The notes under the pieces were generated by a model. The model searched no databases. It saw only the letters and a program-made list of their open reading frames with translations, and was not told where the DNA came from. From NCBI GenBank assembly GCA_025935195.1, contig JAICVS010000017.1, forward strand, positions 1 to 48,104: a DNA stretch of 48,104 bases. Reading direction: 5' to 3'. Positions 15,658-24,774 of this stretch are shown piece after piece. Position 1 is the stretch's first letter. Every line of letters starts with the position of its first letter. The DNA is from Ktedonobacterales bacterium (GTDB lineage: Bacteria; Chloroflexota; Ktedonobacteria; Ktedonobacterales; JADMIN01). A program made the position numbers and the translations under genes.

Positions 15658-16821
15658 ATGACGCAACCGGCCGGCGATTGGGCGCGCGAGCGCGAGCAGG
15701 AAGATGCGGCGTTGCTGCATGTGGCGGACAAGCGCGTGGTCACCATCGGCGGCGGCACCGGCTCGTTCACCGTGCTCTCGCGGCTGAAGCGCTATCCCTG
15801 TCAGATCACGGCGATCGTCACGATGTCGGACAGCGGCGGCAGCTCGCGGCGGCTGATGGATGAGTTCGGCCAGTTGCCCGTGGGCGATCTGCGCCAGGCG
15901 TTGGTCGCGCTCTCGCGCAAGGGGGCGCTCTGGCGCGAGGCGTTCACCTTCCGCTTCCGTGAGGGCAACGGACGGGCGGCGCTGGTGGAGGGCGATGCGG
16001 GAGCGGAGATGGAGGCGCCGGCGACGCAGGCGGGTGTCGGCGGCCACGCGCTCGGCAACCTGATCCTCTCGGCGTTGCAGGAGATCAACGAGGGCGACCT
16101 GCTGTGGGGCATCAGGGATGCGCAGGAGCTGCTGGACACGGCCGGGCAGGTGCTACCCGTGACGCTGGAGCATACGTCGCTGTGCGCTGAGCTGGAAGAC
16201 GGCCAGATCGTGCGCGGCGAGAGTGCTATTGACACACGCGGTGAGCGCGACGAGCCGGGGGCAATGTCGCCGGTGCGGCGGGTCTTTCTGGAGCCGGCGG
16301 CGCGCGCCTGCGCGGAGGCGCTGCGCGCCATCCGGCGCGCGGACGTGATCGTGCTAGGGCCGGGCGATCTCTACACGAGCATCGTGCCGAATCTGCTGGT
16401 GGAGGGCGTGGCGGAGGCGATCCGCGCCTCGGAGGCGCAGAAGGTCTACGTCTGCAACCTGATGACCAAGCACGGCGAGACGGACGGCTACCGCGCCTCG
16501 GACTTCGTGCGGCGGATTCACGAATACCTGGGCGAGCGGGTGGATCGGGTGATCCTGCACGACGGATCGTTCCCGGAGCAACTGGTGGACGAGTACGCGG
16601 CGAAGGCGCAACGGCCGGTGGAGGCCGACGTGTCCGCCATCCAGCGGGTGGTGCCGGAGGTGGTCGTCGCGCCGCTGCTGGCCGTCCACGGCGAGACACT
16701 GGTGCGACACGATGCCGCGCGGCTGGTGAACGCGATCTTCGCGCCGCATCACCTGGATGCGCTCATCCCCGCCCGGAATGCGGATCGCGTGGTGGCAGAG
16801 GCACGAGCGCCGCGCCTGTGA
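15658..16821 (+). CDS. YvcK/CofD-like UDP-sugar-binding regulator (gluconeogenesis factor family)
   Basis: A 387-residue protein of the CofD-like superfamily, close in length to YvcK. The nucleotide-binding motif VTIGGGTGSFTVL, the VTMSDSGGSSRRL loop and LPVGDLRQALVALS are all present, and the C terminus ends in the usual HDAARLVNAI. YvcK-family proteins bind UDP-sugars, including UDP-GlcNAc in studied members, and are needed for cell shape and growth on gluconeogenic carbon. The usual neighbours RapZ and WhiA are absent; here it lies between a nucleotide-sugar dehydrogenase and a glycosyltransferase. A GAGGAGG site precedes the ATG at 15658. An adaptation to sense UDP-GlcNAc drain by this cluster is possible. 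Confidence 0.85.
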   Translation: MTQPAGDWAREREQEDAALLHVADKRVVTIGGGTGSFTVLSRLKRYPCQITAIVTMSDSGGSSRRLMDEFGQLPVGDLRQALVALSRKGALWREAFTFRFREGNGRAALVEGDAGAEMEAPATQAGVGGHALGNLILSALQEINEGDLLWGIRDAQELLDTAGQVLPVTLEHTSLCAELEDGQIVRGESAIDTRGERDEPGAMSPVRRVFLEPAARACAEALRAIRRADVIVLGPGDLYTSIVPNLLVEGVAEAIRASEAQKVYVCNLMTKHGETDGYRASDFVRRIHEYLGERVDRVILHDGSFPEQLVDEYAAKAQRPVEADVSAIQRVVPEVVVAPLLAVHGETLVRHDAARLVNAIFAPHHLDALIPARNADRVVAEARAPRL

Positions 16822-16826
16822 TGCGC

Positions 16827-16860
16827 GAGGCGTGGACGTGAGAGGCGTGGACGTGAGAGG
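16827..16860 (+). repeat. Tandem 15-bp repeat before the glycosyltransferase gene
   Basis: Two perfect copies of GAGGCGTGGACGTGA (16827-16841, 16842-16856) and the start of a third (GAGG). It lies in the 75-bp gap between the yvcK-like and glycosyltransferase genes and replaces any clear ribosome site. Confidence 0.7.
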
Positions 16861-16896
16861 CGCGCGCGATACGAAGAGAGGACGCGAACAGCAGCT

Positions 16897-17976
16897 ATGG
16901 CGACGCGACAACTCCCTCTGGTCTCGCTGGTGGTCGCCACGCGCAATGAGGCCAAGCATCTGCCCGCGCTGCTGGAGTCGCTCGCCGCGAGCGAGTATCC
17001 GGTGGAGCGCATCGAAGTGCTCATCGTAGATGGGGAGTCCACGGACGGCACGCGCGAGGTTGCGCAAGGGTACGTCTCGCGGCTGCCAGGGCTGCGGATA
17101 GTTCCCAATCCGCGGCGCATCACGCCGGCGGCCTTCAATCGCGGCATCGAGGCCAGCCACGGCGACTATGTGGGGCTGGTGTCGGGCCACTCGACGCTCA
17201 GCCCCAGCTACGTCGCGGAGACGGTGGCGGCGTTCGAGCGGCTGGGCGCGGAGGCGGATTGCATCGGCGGGGTGTATACGAACGTCGGCGAGGGCTTCTG
17301 GGGCGAGGTCATCGCGCGGTTGATCTCGTCGCCGGCGGTCGTCGGCAATGCCAAGTTCCGCTTCAGCCAGCAGGAGCAGCGGGTTGATACGGTGACGGGC
17401 ACCTACCGGCGCGAGGTGTACGCGCGCATCGGGCTGTACGATGAGCGGCTGCTGCGCAATCAGGACAACGAATTCAACGCGCGGCTGCGGCGCGCGGGCG
17501 GCAAGATTTTTTTGGTGCCGCGCATTCGCATGGCGTATCAGGTGCGCGGCACGCTGCGCGGCGCGCTGACGCAGTTCTTCCGCAACGGCAAGTGGACGAT
17601 CTATACGCAATTGCTGCATCCCTACGCGATGAGCTTGCGGCATTTCGTGCCGCTGGGTTTTGTCGTCGGCGGTGTTGGCGTCGTCGCGCTGGCGGTGGCG
17701 CTGGGCAACCCGTGGGTCGCGGTCGTGCCCGCCGCGCTGTACGGCGCGGTCGTGCTGCGCGGGGCGTCCGGTCATGGCTTCGCGCCGCGCCAGCTCGCCG
17801 CGGCCGTTGTCGCGCAGCCGTTGCTCCACTTCGCCTATGGGATCGGCTCGCTCGTGGGCATCGCGACCAGCCCCCGCTTCCTGGCGCGCAGTCGCGGCTA
17901 TACGCCGCCGCGCTCCGGCGCGTCCCTGGGCGCGAGCGCGGGCGTGGCGCTGACGGACAGCTCGCGCGAGGTATGA
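16897..17976 (+). CDS. Family 2 glycosyltransferase, ExoA-like, membrane-bound
   Basis: A 359-residue protein. The N-terminal 230 residues are a GT-A domain: VSLVVATRNEAKHLPALL, the nucleotide-sugar region VLIVDGESTDGT, a GLVSGHST stretch where the DXD-type site is expected, and a NQDNEFNARLRRAGG acceptor-side motif. Three hydrophobic segments follow at about 245-325. The layout is like succinoglycan ExoA, which transfers a sugar to a lipid-linked oligosaccharide at the inner face of the membrane. There is no obvious ribosome site; the preceding bases are a tandem repeat. It follows the yvcK-like gene on the same strand. Donor and acceptor are not known. Confidence 0.85.
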   Translation: MATRQLPLVSLVVATRNEAKHLPALLESLAASEYPVERIEVLIVDGESTDGTREVAQGYVSRLPGLRIVPNPRRITPAAFNRGIEASHGDYVGLVSGHSTLSPSYVAETVAAFERLGAEADCIGGVYTNVGEGFWGEVIARLISSPAVVGNAKFRFSQQEQRVDTVTGTYRREVYARIGLYDERLLRNQDNEFNARLRRAGGKIFLVPRIRMAYQVRGTLRGALTQFFRNGKWTIYTQLLHPYAMSLRHFVPLGFVVGGVGVVALAVALGNPWVAVVPAALYGAVVLRGASGHGFAPRQLAAAVVAQPLLHFAYGIGSLVGIATSPRFLARSRGYTPPRSGASLGASAGVALTDSSREV

Positions 17977-18347
17977 GCGTTCCCGCGCGAAGGGAGAAAC
18001 GACCTGCCCGCACCCCGTACGATAGTGCTGATCAGTTGCATGGCGACGGCCGCGGGTCTACGATGCGTAGGATGTGAGCCGGGAGATGGGGCGGCTGTGG
18101 TGACATGGGCGTCCGAACGGGCGCGTGCGGCACGCATGATGCGGTAAAGCGTATCAAGCAGCGCGCGCCCCCGCACCGCACGTTGGCTATTGGCGTTACG
18201 GCCGGCGCCCGCTCCCGTCACAGCTAATGGCCGCAAGGGCCGAGATGCGGCGGCGGCTGGGATGGGTTTGGGGCGGTGGCGGTGATGCATCGCTTCATCG
18301 GCGCATGCCAGTTATTTGACAATTGACGCTGCTGTGAGGAGGGGGCC
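17977..18347. other. Intergenic gap of about 370 bp between two sugar gene sets
   Basis: No supportable gene. A TTGACA string at 18316 has no matching -10 at the right distance. The gap probably separates two transcription units: the UDP-GlcNAc(3NAc)A set and the aminotransferase/sugar-transferase/dehydratase set. Confidence 0.4.
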
Positions 18348-19586
18348 ATGACGACGCAGGGCCGCATTTCGGATGAGGGCGTGATCACGGCCGCGACGGG
18401 GCAAGAGCGGGGCCGGAGCCGACCGCCGCGGGCCGCGTTCCTGCCGTTCGCGCTCCCGCACATCACGCAGGCCGAGATTGATGAGGTGGTGGATACGTTG
18501 CGCTCTGGCTGGATCGCGGCGGGGCCGAAGGTCAAGCGCTTCGAGCGCGAGTTCGCCGAGGTGATCGGCGCGCAACACGCTACCGCCCTCTCGTCCGCGA
18601 CCGCCGCGCTCCATCTGGCGCTGGATGCGGTTGGCGTGGGGCCGGGCGATGAAGTGATCGTGCCGGTCTACACCTTCACCTCGTCGGCGGCGGTGGTCGT
18701 TCACTGTGGCGCGCGCATCGTCTTCGCCGATGTGGATCCCGCGACCTGCAATCTGGACCCGGCCAAGCTGGAGGCGCTGATCACGCCGCGCACGCGCGTG
18801 ATCGTCGTCGTCCACATCGCCGGTCTGCCGGCTGAGATGGATCCCATCCTCGCCATCGCCCGCGCGCACAACCTGCCGGTTGTCGAGGACGCCGCGCACG
18901 CCTTCCCGGCGCGCTATCGCGGTCGCATGATCGGCACCATTGGTGATCTGACCGCGTTCAGCTTCTACGCGACGAAGACGCTGGCGACGGGGGATGGCGG
19001 GCTGCTCGCCACCGACAACGCGGAGTACGCGCAGCGGGTGGCGCTGATGGCGATGCACGGCATGAGCCGCGACGCCTGGAAGCGGTACACGGCTGAGGGG
19101 TCGTGGTATTACGAGATCGTCGCGGCGGGCTTCAAGTACAACATGACGGACATCGCCGCCGCGCTCGGCCTGCAACAGCTCGCGCGGCGCGAGTGGCTGC
19201 TGGAGCGGCGCCAGGCCATCGCGGCACGCTACACTGAGGCGTTCGCGCCCTATGCGGAGCTGGAGACGCCGCCCAATCCCGCGCACGTCCAGCACGCCTG
19301 GCATCTCTATATGCTGCGGCTGCGGCCGGAGCGGCTCACGATTGGCCGCGACGAGTTCATCAAGCGCCTAAGCGCCGCCAATATCGGTACCAGCGTTCAC
19401 TTCATCCCGCTGCACATCCAGCCGTACTACCGGGACACATACGGCCTGGCGCCGAGCGACTTCCCGGCCGCGCTCGACGCCTATCAGCGGGAGATCTCGC
19501 TGCCGATCTATCCGAGCATGAGCGAGGATGACGTGGAGGATGTGATCGCGGCGGTGACGGCGATTGTCGAGGCGCATCGCCGGTAG
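18348..19586 (+). CDS. DegT/DnrJ/EryC1-family sugar aminotransferase (second copy)
   Basis: A 412-residue PLP enzyme with a 30-residue N-terminal extension before the core. SSATAALHLALDAVG binds the cofactor phosphate; DAAHAFPA and the lysine of FYATKTLATGDGG complete the PLP site. It differs from the copy at 11986 in sequence and is of the type that aminates C4 of UDP-4-keto-6-deoxy-GlcNAc (PglE-like) or related 4-keto sugars. A GAGGAGGGGG site precedes the ATG. The two genes that follow encode a PglC/WcaJ-like phosphosugar transferase and a PglF/CapD-like dehydratase that would supply the 4-keto substrate, so a bacillosamine-type route is the likely context. Confidence 0.85.
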   Translation: MTTQGRISDEGVITAATGQERGRSRPPRAAFLPFALPHITQAEIDEVVDTLRSGWIAAGPKVKRFEREFAEVIGAQHATALSSATAALHLALDAVGVGPGDEVIVPVYTFTSSAAVVVHCGARIVFADVDPATCNLDPAKLEALITPRTRVIVVVHIAGLPAEMDPILAIARAHNLPVVEDAAHAFPARYRGRMIGTIGDLTAFSFYATKTLATGDGGLLATDNAEYAQRVALMAMHGMSRDAWKRYTAEGSWYYEIVAAGFKYNMTDIAAALGLQQLARREWLLERRQAIAARYTEAFAPYAELETPPNPAHVQHAWHLYMLRLRPERLTIGRDEFIKRLSAANIGTSVHFIPLHIQPYYRDTYGLAPSDFPAALDAYQREISLPIYPSMSEDDVEDVIAAVTAIVEAHRR

Positions 19587-19596
19587 GGAGGGCAAG

Positions 19597-20268
19597 ATGG
19601 TGAAACGCGCACTGGACGTGGCGATCTCCGCCGCGTTCCTCGTCGTGCTCTCGCCCGTGATGGCGGCGATCGCCATCGCCGTCTACCTGAGCGATCCCGG
19701 CCCGATCATCTTCCGTGGGCGGCGCATCGGCCGCTACGGCCGATCCTTCGCAATCTTCAAATATCGCTCGATGCGCCAGCGAACCGCTCCCGGCGCGGCG
19801 ATCACGGTCGGACGCGATCCGCGTGTGACATCCGTCGGGCGTGTGCTGCGCGCGACCAAGCTGGATGAGCTGCCGCAGCTGGTCAATGTGCTGCGCGGCG
19901 ATATGAGCCTGGTCGGTCCGCGGCCGGAGGCGCCCGAATACGTGGAGAAATACACGCTGGAGCAGCGTGAGGTGCTGAATGTGCGGCCGGGCATCACTGG
20001 GCCATCGCAGGTGGCGTTTCGGCATGAGGAGGAGCTGCTGATCGGCCCCGATCCGGAGTGGTATTACCTGACGACGGTGATGCCGGCGAAGCTGGCGATT
20101 GACCGCGAGTACGCGCGCAACGTCTCGGTCTGGCTGGACCTGCGCATCCTCGCGCGAACCGCCGTTTCACTCGTGCGCCCATTGCCGCCACCGCTGCCGC
20201 CGCGTCAGATACATGAGGAACCCACGAAACCACAACCGCTGATAACCGCCGGCACGCGCGACGCCTAG
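19597..20268 (+). CDS. Polyprenyl-phosphate phosphosugar transferase (PglC/WcaJ family)
   Basis: A 223-residue minimal bacterial sugar transferase. One N-terminal re-entrant hydrophobic segment ([20 protein letters not shown]) is followed by the catalytic domain with FKYRSM, the DE dyad in [21 protein letters not shown] and [10 protein letters not shown]. These monotopic enzymes transfer a sugar phosphate from a UDP-sugar to undecaprenyl phosphate, the first membrane step of glycan assembly. It lacks the extra N-terminal domains of WbaP, so it is like PglC in size. A short proline-rich C-terminal tail is present. The ATG at 19597 has AGGGAGG upstream, starting 10 bp after the aminotransferase gene, so they are co-transcribed. 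Confidence 0.88.
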   Translation: MVKRALDVAISAAFLVVLSPVMAAIAIAVYLSDPGPIIFRGRRIGRYGRSFAIFKYRSMRQRTAPGAAITVGRDPRVTSVGRVLRATKLDELPQLVNVLRGDMSLVGPRPEAPEYVEKYTLEQREVLNVRPGITGPSQVAFRHEEELLIGPDPEWYYLTTVMPAKLAIDREYARNVSVWLDLRILARTAVSLVRPLPPPLPPRQIHEEPTKPQPLITAGTRDA

Positions 20269-20289
20269 CGCGACAGGGAGGATGGGACG

Positions 20290-22230
20290 ATGTCCGAGAG
20301 GAAGACAGAGGTCGAGTCCGCGCCGGCCGCGGAAGTGGAGCGGCCCGCGCTCGCGGCTGCCGCGCGGCGCTTTGCCGCCGAGCAGATCTGGCGGCGTATC
20401 CGCAACTACGGACCATCGGTGGTCATAGACATCCTGGTTGTGACGGCCGCCTTCGAGGTCGCCACGATGCTGCGCTTCGTGGAAACGTCCACCATGCGGC
20501 GCGAGATGCGCGATCTGCTGCCGGCGAACCTGCTGGTGGGGTGCGTCTATGCCATCATTTCCTACCTGTTCGGGTTGCATCGCCGCCTCTGGCGCTATGC
20601 CAGCCTGAAGGAAGGGCTGGCGCTGGCGCAGGCCGTCGCCGTGATGACCGTGCTCGTGACGGTGTTGGATCTGATCTTCCAGCATGACGTCCGCGCCATC
20701 CCCCTGGGCATCGTGATCGCTGGCGGGATGCTCAGCTACCTGTTCCTGGGCTTCGTCAAGCTGCTGCCACGCCTCTTCCTGACACGCAGCGCGCTGCGCG
20801 CGGACGACAGCACCAAGCGCGTGCTGATCATCGGCGCGGGGGCGGCCGGTGCGGCGCTGGCCGCGCGCCTGCTGAGTGCGCCGCACGAATATCAGACCGT
20901 CGCGTTCCTCGACGACGACCCGAACAAGTGGCGCCGCCGCATCCACGACACCCAGATCGTCGGGCCGATCTCGTCGCTCGGCGAGGTGGTCGAACGGTAC
21001 GCGGTGGACGTGATCGCCATCGCCATCCCGTCGGCCAGCCGCGAGCGCATCAGCGAGATCATCACCCAATGCCAGCAGACGGATGTCAGCATCAAGATCG
21101 TGCATGGCGTTCACGAGATGGTGGATGGGCAGGCCAACCCGCTGCACCTGCGCGAGGTCAACATCGCGGACTTGCTGGGCCGCGAGGTCGTGCCGCTCAA
21201 GACGGACGAGGCGCGTAGCATCCTGCGCGACAAGACGGTGCTGGTGACGGGCGCGGCGGGGTCGATCGGCTCCGAGCTGTGCCGCCAGCTCGTCAGCTAC
21301 GGCCCGCGCGCCGTCGTGGCGCTGGACAACAACGAGACGGGGCTGTTCGACCTCGCCGAGAGCCTGCGCGGCCAGGAGCACGCCGACCGGCTCGTGCTGC
21401 GTATCGGCGACATCACCTCGCGCGTGCAGATGTCGCGGCTCTTCAGCGCCGCCAAGCCTGACCTGATCTTCCACGCCGCCGCCTATAAGCACGTGCCGCT
21501 CTTGGAGCAGCACCCGGATCAGGCGATTCGCACGAATGTGCTGGGTACGTACGAGCTGTGCAATCTCGCCCGCGATCATCGTGTCGGCACGTTCGTCTTC
21601 GTCTCCACCGACAAGGCGGCCGATCCGGTGAATGTGCTGGGCGCATCCAAGCGCGCTGGCGAGCTGGTGGTGCAGACGCTGGCCCAGGCGCCCGACAGCG
21701 CCACCAAGTTCTGCGCCGTCCGCTTCGGCAACGTGATCGGCAGCCGGGGCAGTGTGGTGCCAACCTTCCTGAAGCAGATCGAGGCGGGTGGGCCCGTCAC
21801 CGTCACCGATCCCGGCGTGACGCGCTACTTCATGACGATCCCGGAGGCATGCGGCCTGGTGATCGTCACGGCTTCTATCGCGGACAAGGGCGGCCTCTTC
21901 ATCCTCGACATGGGCGAGCCGGTCTCCATCGCGGATGTGGCGGTGAAGATGATCCGCCTGCGCGGCCTGCGCGTCGGCCAGGATGTACCCATCGTCTACA
22001 CCGGCCTGCGGCCCGGCGAGAAGATGCACGAGGTGCTAGCCTCTCCCTCTGAGGAGCTGCTGCCTACGCGCCAGGGCAAGATCTTCACGGTCGCCTACAA
22101 CGGCGACACCATCCCTGAGCCGGAGCTGGCGCGTCGTGTGGAGCGACTTCAGACCGTGCTTGCCGCCGATGATCCCCGCATCCTTCACGATGAGCTGTTC
22201 GCCGCCATCCGCACGCCGGTGCATGCGTAG
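20290..22230 (+). CDS. CapD/PglF-like membrane nucleotide-sugar 4,6-dehydratase
   Basis: A 646-residue protein. Four hydrophobic segments in residues 40-165 are followed by a first nucleotide-binding domain (VLIIGAGAAGAALAARLL, near 178) and the extended SDR domain (TGAAGSIGSELCRQL, near 319). The catalytic stretch is STDKAADPVNVLGASKRAGE near 439, with the TDK arrangement and no YxxxK tyrosine, as in PglF and FlaA1-type dehydratases. Such enzymes turn UDP-GlcNAc into the 4-keto-6-deoxy sugar. It closes the set with the aminotransferase and phosphosugar transferase, 21 bp downstream of the latter. Whether it inverts C5 cannot be read. Confidence 0.88.
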   Translation: MSERKTEVESAPAAEVERPALAAAARRFAAEQIWRRIRNYGPSVVIDILVVTAAFEVATMLRFVETSTMRREMRDLLPANLLVGCVYAIISYLFGLHRRLWRYASLKEGLALAQAVAVMTVLVTVLDLIFQHDVRAIPLGIVIAGGMLSYLFLGFVKLLPRLFLTRSALRADDSTKRVLIIGAGAAGAALAARLLSAPHEYQTVAFLDDDPNKWRRRIHDTQIVGPISSLGEVVERYAVDVIAIAIPSASRERISEIITQCQQTDVSIKIVHGVHEMVDGQANPLHLREVNIADLLGREVVPLKTDEARSILRDKTVLVTGAAGSIGSELCRQLVSYGPRAVVALDNNETGLFDLAESLRGQEHADRLVLRIGDITSRVQMSRLFSAAKPDLIFHAAAYKHVPLLEQHPDQAIRTNVLGTYELCNLARDHRVGTFVFVSTDKAADPVNVLGASKRAGELVVQTLAQAPDSATKFCAVRFGNVIGSRGSVVPTFLKQIEAGGPVTVTDPGVTRYFMTIPEACGLVIVTASIADKGGLFILDMGEPVSIADVAVKMIRLRGLRVGQDVPIVYTGLRPGEKMHEVLASPSEELLPTRQGKIFTVAYNGDTIPEPELARRVERLQTVLAADDPRILHDELFAAIRTPVHA

Positions 22231-22427
22231 GAACGCAGCCGGCCTACCTGCGCGCGGGCCGCGTCACGTCGATCACTTACACCCGCTGGCCGAGGATGAT
22301 GCCGCTAGCTGCCGCCATGATGCCTGCCGTGAGCGTGCCGAGCGCCTTTATTCTGGCGTGGAGGGTGTGCCCGCGGCGTGAGTGGGCATGCGTTTCGAGG
22401 CTCAACGCGCTGAACAAGGAACCGCCC

Positions 22428-23474
22428 ATGACGCTGCAATTCGAACGCTACGCCAAGGTGGCCCGATATCTTGATCCTCAGGCGGAGTTCGCGGAACGCG
22501 CGATTCCGTGCGAGGTGCGCCGCGACCCGCTCACTGGCCGCAGTGGGCGCGTCGCCCACGTCGCCGGGTTCCACCCGCACCCGGTCGATTTCTCCGGCCT
22601 GATCGAAGCGACCCGAGTGGGATGCCCGTTTTGTCCGGAGCGCATCCTGGCGGTGACGCCGCGCTTCCCGCCGGACCTGGTGCCGGATGACGAGGGGGAG
22701 GGGGACGGGCGGGTGCGGCGGGGGCAGACGACACTCGTGCCCAACCTCGCGCCGTACGACGAGCATAGCGCCGTGGCCGTTATGAGCCGCGACCATTATG
22801 TGCCGCTGGATGCCTTCACGCCGGAGCTGCTCGCCGACGCTTTCGCGGCCAGCATCGCCTACTTCCGCTCTGTGCAACGCCAGCCGCGCACGACGTATCA
22901 GCTCGCCTTCTGGAATTACCTGCCCGCGTCGGGCGGCACGCAGATTCACCCGCACCTGCAATTGTTCGCGACGGATACGCCCGGCAACACGCTGGAGGAG
23001 GAGCTGGCGGCCAGCGCCCGCTACTTCGCGGCGGAAGGGCGCCTCTACTGGGCGGATCTGGTGCGCGAGGAGGCGCGCGCGGGTGAGCGCATGATCGCGG
23101 AGGGGCGGCACAGTGTGTGGCTGACCAGCTTCGTGTCGCAGAGCTTGCTGGCGGACGTGCTGGCGATCTTCCCCGAGCAGCGCACGCTGACCACTCTGCC
23201 CGACGACGCGCTCGACGAGTTCTGCCGCGGGTTGAGCGCGTTGCTGGGGCGGCTCGCGGCGCAGGGTATCTACAGCTTCAATCTGGCGTGGTTCCCCGGC
23301 ACACCCGATCGCGAGGATGTCTGGCTGCATGCCCGGCTCTCGCCGCGGGTGTATCTGACGCCGCGCATTTGGGGCACGGACACGAGCGCGCTGCAGCACC
23401 TGTACGGCGAGCACTTCATGGTGCAAACGCCGGAGGACGCCGCGCGTGGGTTGCGCACGATCCCGCGGCTGTGA
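22428..23474 (+). CDS. GalT-like (HIT superfamily) nucleotidyltransferase
   Basis: A 348-residue protein with the galactose-1-phosphate uridylyltransferase fold. A zinc-type pair CPFCPERI is near residue 67, LVPNLAPYDEHSAVAV is the usual GalT core, and the active-site motif is GGTQIHPHLQLF, with HPH as in GalT. A second HIT-like half follows, ending in LHARLSPRVYLTPR. It is shorter and more divergent than classic GalT, so it might be a related enzyme acting on other hexose-1-phosphates. An AAGGA site lies 8 nt before the ATG. It is 197 bp downstream of the dehydratase gene and may belong to the sugar set, but its substrate is open. Confidence 0.75.
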   Translation: MTLQFERYAKVARYLDPQAEFAERAIPCEVRRDPLTGRSGRVAHVAGFHPHPVDFSGLIEATRVGCPFCPERILAVTPRFPPDLVPDDEGEGDGRVRRGQTTLVPNLAPYDEHSAVAVMSRDHYVPLDAFTPELLADAFAASIAYFRSVQRQPRTTYQLAFWNYLPASGGTQIHPHLQLFATDTPGNTLEEELAASARYFAAEGRLYWADLVREEARAGERMIAEGRHSVWLTSFVSQSLLADVLAIFPEQRTLTTLPDDALDEFCRGLSALLGRLAAQGIYSFNLAWFPGTPDREDVWLHARLSPRVYLTPRIWGTDTSALQHLYGEHFMVQTPEDAARGLRTIPRL

Positions 23475-23490
23475 CGGCCGCTCATTGCGT

Positions 23491-24774
23491 TTATTCCTCA
23501 GGCGGCAGCGGCGGCTCTCCCACGGCGCACAGTAGCGGCGGCGGCGCCTCCCCCGCATCATCTTCCGCACCCAGCCGCAGTCCGAGCACGCCCGCCAGCT
23601 CGCGCAGCGTCGCAATCTGCGCCGGCGCCCGCACCTCCAGCGTGTGCGCCGCCAGCTGGTCTAGCGCCGCCAGCGCCCGCGGGGTGTGGAAGTCATCCTC
23701 GAGCGCCGCCGCCATCTCCAGATATGCCTGTTGGCAGGCCGCGTCGCGCGCCCATTGCGACTCGTCACCCCGCGCCGGTGCGCAGCTCGCGGCCGTGCGC
23801 AGCCGCTCCGCTAGCGCCGCGCACGCACGCATATCCTCGACCGTATACTCCCAGGCGTCGCGGTAGTGGTGCGAGAGCAGCATCACGCGCACCGCATCCG
23901 CGCTGTAGTCTGGTAAGAGGTCACGCACGCGCACCAGATTGCCGAGCGACTTGCTCATCTTCTCATTGGCGTACTCGACCATCGCGCAGTGCATCCAAAC
24001 GCGCACGAAGGGGCGCACGCCCGTCGCGTTCTCGCTCTGCGCGATCTCGCAGGTGTGGTGCGGGAAGATCAGGTCGGCGCCGCCGCCGTGGATGTCCACC
24101 GTCGCGCCCAGATACTTCAGTGCCATCGCGCTGCATTCGATGTGCCAGCCGGGCCGCCCCGGGCCCCACGGACTGGGCCACGCCGGCTCGCCCGGCTGCC
24201 GCCCCTGCCAGAGCACGAAGTCCAGCGGGTTCCGCTTGCGCGGGTCGTCGGGGAAGTTGCCGCGCTCGTTGGCCGTGCGCAGCCAGGCGTCGTAGCCGAC
24301 GTAGCCGGCGGCGTCCGCCAGCACGCCGAAGCCGGGATCGCGCTCGATTGAGTAGTAGACCCAGCCGTCACGCACGTACGCCAGGCCTTTGCTGATCAGC
24401 GAACCGATCAGCTCCTGCATTTTCGCCGTCTCGCGGCTCGCCCACACGTAGTGATCGGGCATGCGCACGTTCAGTGCGCGCAGATCGGCCAGATAGCGGG
24501 CGACCTCTTGCCGGCCCAGCTCATCCCAGGCCAGCCCCAGCTCTTTCGCCTTGCGCAGGATGTCGTCGTCTATGTCGGTGACGTTCTGGACGTAGAGCAC
24601 GTCCAGCCCACGCCATCGCAGGTAGCGCGCGAGGGTGTCATAGACGACGTTGATGAAGGCATGCCCCAGGTGCGTCGTGTCGTACGGCGTGATGCCGCAG
24701 ACGTAGAGCGTGACCCGATTGCCCGTCGGCTCCAGCGGCTCGATCCGCTGGGTCAGCGTGTTAAAGAGACGCAT
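23491..24774 (-). CDS. Short cysteinyl-tRNA synthetase-like ligase (CysRS2/MshC-like)
   Basis: A 427-residue class I ligase. [16 protein letters not shown] at 24-39 is closer to the MshC wording (GITPYD) than to ordinary CysRS. Zinc ligands C26, C214, H240 and E243 and an intact KMSKSLGN at 272-279 are present. The protein stops after the DALR-like helical region and lacks the final CysRS segment that ends in DTPxGxxW, so it is near MshC in length. MshC joins cysteine to glucosaminyl-inositol in mycothiol synthesis; no other mycothiol gene is visible. It overlaps the tatD 3' end by 14 bp and shares its promoter. It may be a second CysRS or a cysteine:amine ligase. Confidence 0.78.
   Translation of the reverse strand: MRLFNTLTQRIEPLEPTGNRVTLYVCGITPYDTTHLGHAFINVVYDTLARYLRWRGLDVLYVQNVTDIDDDILRKAKELGLAWDELGRQEVARYLADLRALNVRMPDHYVWASRETAKMQELIGSLISKGLAYVRDGWVYYSIERDPGFGVLADAAGYVGYDAWLRTANERGNFPDDPRKRNPLDFVLWQGRQPGEPAWPSPWGPGRPGWHIECSAMALKYLGATVDIHGGGADLIFPHHTCEIAQSENATGVRPFVRVWMHCAMVEYANEKMSKSLGNLVRVRDLLPDYSADAVRVMLLSHHYRDAWEYTVEDMRACAALAERLRTAASCAPARGDESQWARDAACQQAYLEMAAALEDDFHTPRALAALDQLAAHTLEVRAPAQIATLRELAGVLGLRLGAEDDAGEAPPPLLCAVGEPPLPPEE

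Noticed and set aside
18316-18347. TTGACA as the promoter of the second aminotransferase gene
   Set aside because: No -10-like hexamer lies 16-19 bp downstream, where the ribosome site GAGGAGG already sits.
20167-22029. A 620-codon open frame opposite the CapD-like gene
   Set aside because: Rich in H, R, D, A and Q with no motif; a third-position artefact of the high GC in the real gene on the plus strand.
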